Notes under the pieces: generated by a model
What the model saw: the letters and a program-made list of their open reading frames with translations, nothing else
What the model was told of the DNA's origin: nothing
The model's database searches: none
Position numbers and translations under genes: made by a program
Shown here: in pieces, positions 5,732 to 7,037 of the stretch
Position numbering within the stretch: the stretch's first letter is position 1
Layout: each line of letters starts with the position of its first letter
NCBI GenBank assembly: GCA_943327025.2
Contig: CALPVO020000110.1
Coordinates: 1-7,037 of the forward strand
From: Janthinobacterium lividum
GTDB lineage: Bacteria > Pseudomonadota > Gammaproteobacteria > Steroidobacterales > Steroidobacteraceae
Length of the DNA stretch: 7,037 bases
Reading direction: 5' to 3'

Positions 5732-7037
5732 ATGAGCGACCGTGACGTGATGGAGTATGACGTTGTCATCGTAGGCGGTGGCCCGGGCGGCCTCGCCTGC
5801 GCGGTGCGTCTGAAGCAGCTCGATGCCAACCTGAATGTTTGCGTGCTGGAAAAAGCCTCCAGCGTCGGCGCCCATGCCTTGTCGGGCTGCGTCATGGACC
5901 CGGGCCCGCTCGATGCCTTGCTGCCGGCTTGGCGCGACAACATGCCGCATACGTGCGTCCCCGCCAAGCGTGACGAGTTCAAGCTCCTCAGCCGCGACAA
6001 GGCTTGGAACCTGCCGTACATTCCGCCCACGCTGCACAACGACGGAAATTTCATCATCTCGCTCGGCCAGCTCACGCCCTGGATTGCGGCGCAAGCGGAA
6101 GCCCTGGGCGTGGACGTCTTCCCGGGCTTCGCCGCTGCAGAAGCCATCTACGACGACGCCGGCGCCGTGAAGGGCGTTCGCATCGGCGACATGGGCATCA
6201 CCAAGGCGGGCGAGCAAGGTCCCAACTACACGCCGGGCGCCGACATCCACGCGCGCCTCACGGTATTCGCCGAAGGTAGCCGCGGCCACGTCACCAAGAC
6301 ACTCATTGAACGCTTCAAGTTGGATGAGGGTCGCAACCCGCCCACCTTCGGCCTCGGCTTCAAGGAACTGTGGCAGTTGCCGCCAGGTCGCGTCGAGCCG
6401 GGCCTCATCCAGCACGCCTTCGGCTACCCGTTGGACAACGGCACCTACGGCGGCAGCTTCATCTATCACCTGAACGATGACCGCGTGTACGTGGGCTATG
6501 TGGTCGGTCTCGACTACAGCGACCCGCGCCTGAAGCCTTTCGAGGCCTTCCAGCAGTTCAAGGCGCATCCCACGGTGGCGCCGCTGCTTGAAGGTGGCGA
6601 ACTGGTGCAATACGGCGCGCGCACTATCAACGCGGGCGGCTGGCAGTCGCAGCCGAAGATGGACATGCCTGGCGCATTGCTCATCGGCTGCGCCGCGGGC
6701 ACCCTTAACGTGCCGCGTGTGAAGGGCGTTCACCAAGCCATCCGTTCCGGCGTTCTCGCCGCCGAACACTGGGTAACCAATGGCACCACCAAAGGCTTCG
6801 ACGACGCTTGGCGCGTCTCGCCGGGCGGTCAGGAACTGAAGGCCGTCCGCAACTTCAAGCCCGGCTTCAAGAAGGGCTTGTGGTGGGGCCTCATCAATGC
6901 CGGCATTGAGACGGTGCTGGGCGGACGCACACCCTGGACGCTGAAGAACAAGGCCAACCACTTGGCCATGAAGAAGCTGGATGAAGTGGCGGAACTCGAC
7001 CGCGGCTGGCGCGACCGCACGCTGGCTCCGCGCGACC
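5732..7037 (+). CDS. Electron transfer flavoprotein-ubiquinone oxidoreductase (ETF-QO), 3'-truncated by the window edge
   Basis: Membrane-associated iron-sulfur flavoprotein that takes electrons from reduced ETF, loaded by acyl-CoA dehydrogenases, and passes them to ubiquinone. The frame is open to the window end: 435 codons are visible of an expected 540-560. The N-terminal FAD-binding motif is VVIVGGGPGG (residues 11-20; the last positions are usually PAG), then VCVLEKASSVGAHALSG. Family blocks follow in order: NFIISLGQL (106-113), the GDMGI loop (152-156), NYTPGADIHARLTVFAEGSRGH (165-186), LDNGTYGGSFIYHL (234-247), VGYVVGLDYSDP (254-265), the second FAD region LIGCAAGTLNVPRVKG (317-332), and the hydrophobic quinone/membrane segment KKGLWWGLINAG (380-391). 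The C-terminal 4Fe-4S ferredoxin-like domain with its cysteines should lie beyond the edge and cannot be checked. No frameshift or stop was seen. It would serve the same acyl-CoA oxidation as the thiolase and possibly the SDR. Confidence 0.96.
   Translation, partial: MSDRDVMEYDVVIVGGGPGGLACAVRLKQLDANLNVCVLEKASSVGAHALSGCVMDPGPLDALLPAWRDNMPHTCVPAKRDEFKLLSRDKAWNLPYIPPTLHNDGNFIISLGQLTPWIAAQAEALGVDVFPGFAAAEAIYDDAGAVKGVRIGDMGITKAGEQGPNYTPGADIHARLTVFAEGSRGHVTKTLIERFKLDEGRNPPTFGLGFKELWQLPPGRVEPGLIQHAFGYPLDNGTYGGSFIYHLNDDRVYVGYVVGLDYSDPRLKPFEAFQQFKAHPTVAPLLEGGELVQYGARTINAGGWQSQPKMDMPGALLIGCAAGTLNVPRVKGVHQAIRSGVLAAEHWVTNGTTKGFDDAWRVSPGGQELKAVRNFKPGFKKGLWWGLINAGIETVLGGRTPWTLKNKANHLAMKKLDEVAELDRGWRDRTLAPRD

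Noticed and set aside
5573..6961. 462-codon open frame on the - strand across ETF-QO
   Set aside because: It is a shadow of the conserved ETF-QO frame with no recognisable motifs and no plausible leader; it starts and ends inside other genes.

Overview
The window is a 7.0 kb stretch of GC-rich bacterial chromosome. It is densely coded on the + strand, with strong G/C preference at third codon positions. Gene content, Shine-Dalgarno leaders and the protein sequences fit a gammaproteobacterium of the Xanthomonadales type (Lysobacter/Luteibacter/Dyella/Rhodanobacter-like). This placement is an inference from style and remembered family sequences, not a database result. No mobile elements, RNA genes, CRISPR arrays or signs of recent transfer were seen.

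Layout from left to right: (1) the 3' part of an acetyl-CoA acetyltransferase-type thiolase, lacking about 24 N-terminal residues; (2) an OsmC-like redox protein preceded by a hairpin that overlaps its ribosome binding site; (3) a 137-base gap with a terminator-like element and a perfect 10-bp inverted repeat; (4) a FabG-like short-chain dehydrogenase/reductase with an Asp that suggests NAD(H) use; (5) a 124-base gap packed with three consecutive GC-rich hairpins; (6) two tandem exported M16 (insulinase/processing-peptidase) proteins whose reading frames overlap by 4 bases; (7) the first 435 codons of electron transfer flavoprotein-ubiquinone oxidoreductase (ETF-QO), starting 3 bases after the second M16 gene and running off the right edge.

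Functionally, thiolase, dehydrogenase and ETF-QO all belong to acyl-CoA (fatty-acid or branched-chain amino-acid) oxidation: thiolytic cleavage, hydroxyacyl oxidation, and delivery of acyl-CoA dehydrogenase electrons to ubiquinone. The M16 pair looks like a split protease. The first protein carries the complete zinc site but lacks the C-terminal Arg/Tyr pair, and the second has lost the zinc site but keeps that pair. They probably work as a heterodimer in the periplasm. The M16 pair and ETF-QO form a tightly packed probable operon.

I found no clear evidence of a previously undescribed system. The points most worth a second look are the complementary M16 active-site halves, their tight linkage to ETF-QO, and the structured intergenic regions.
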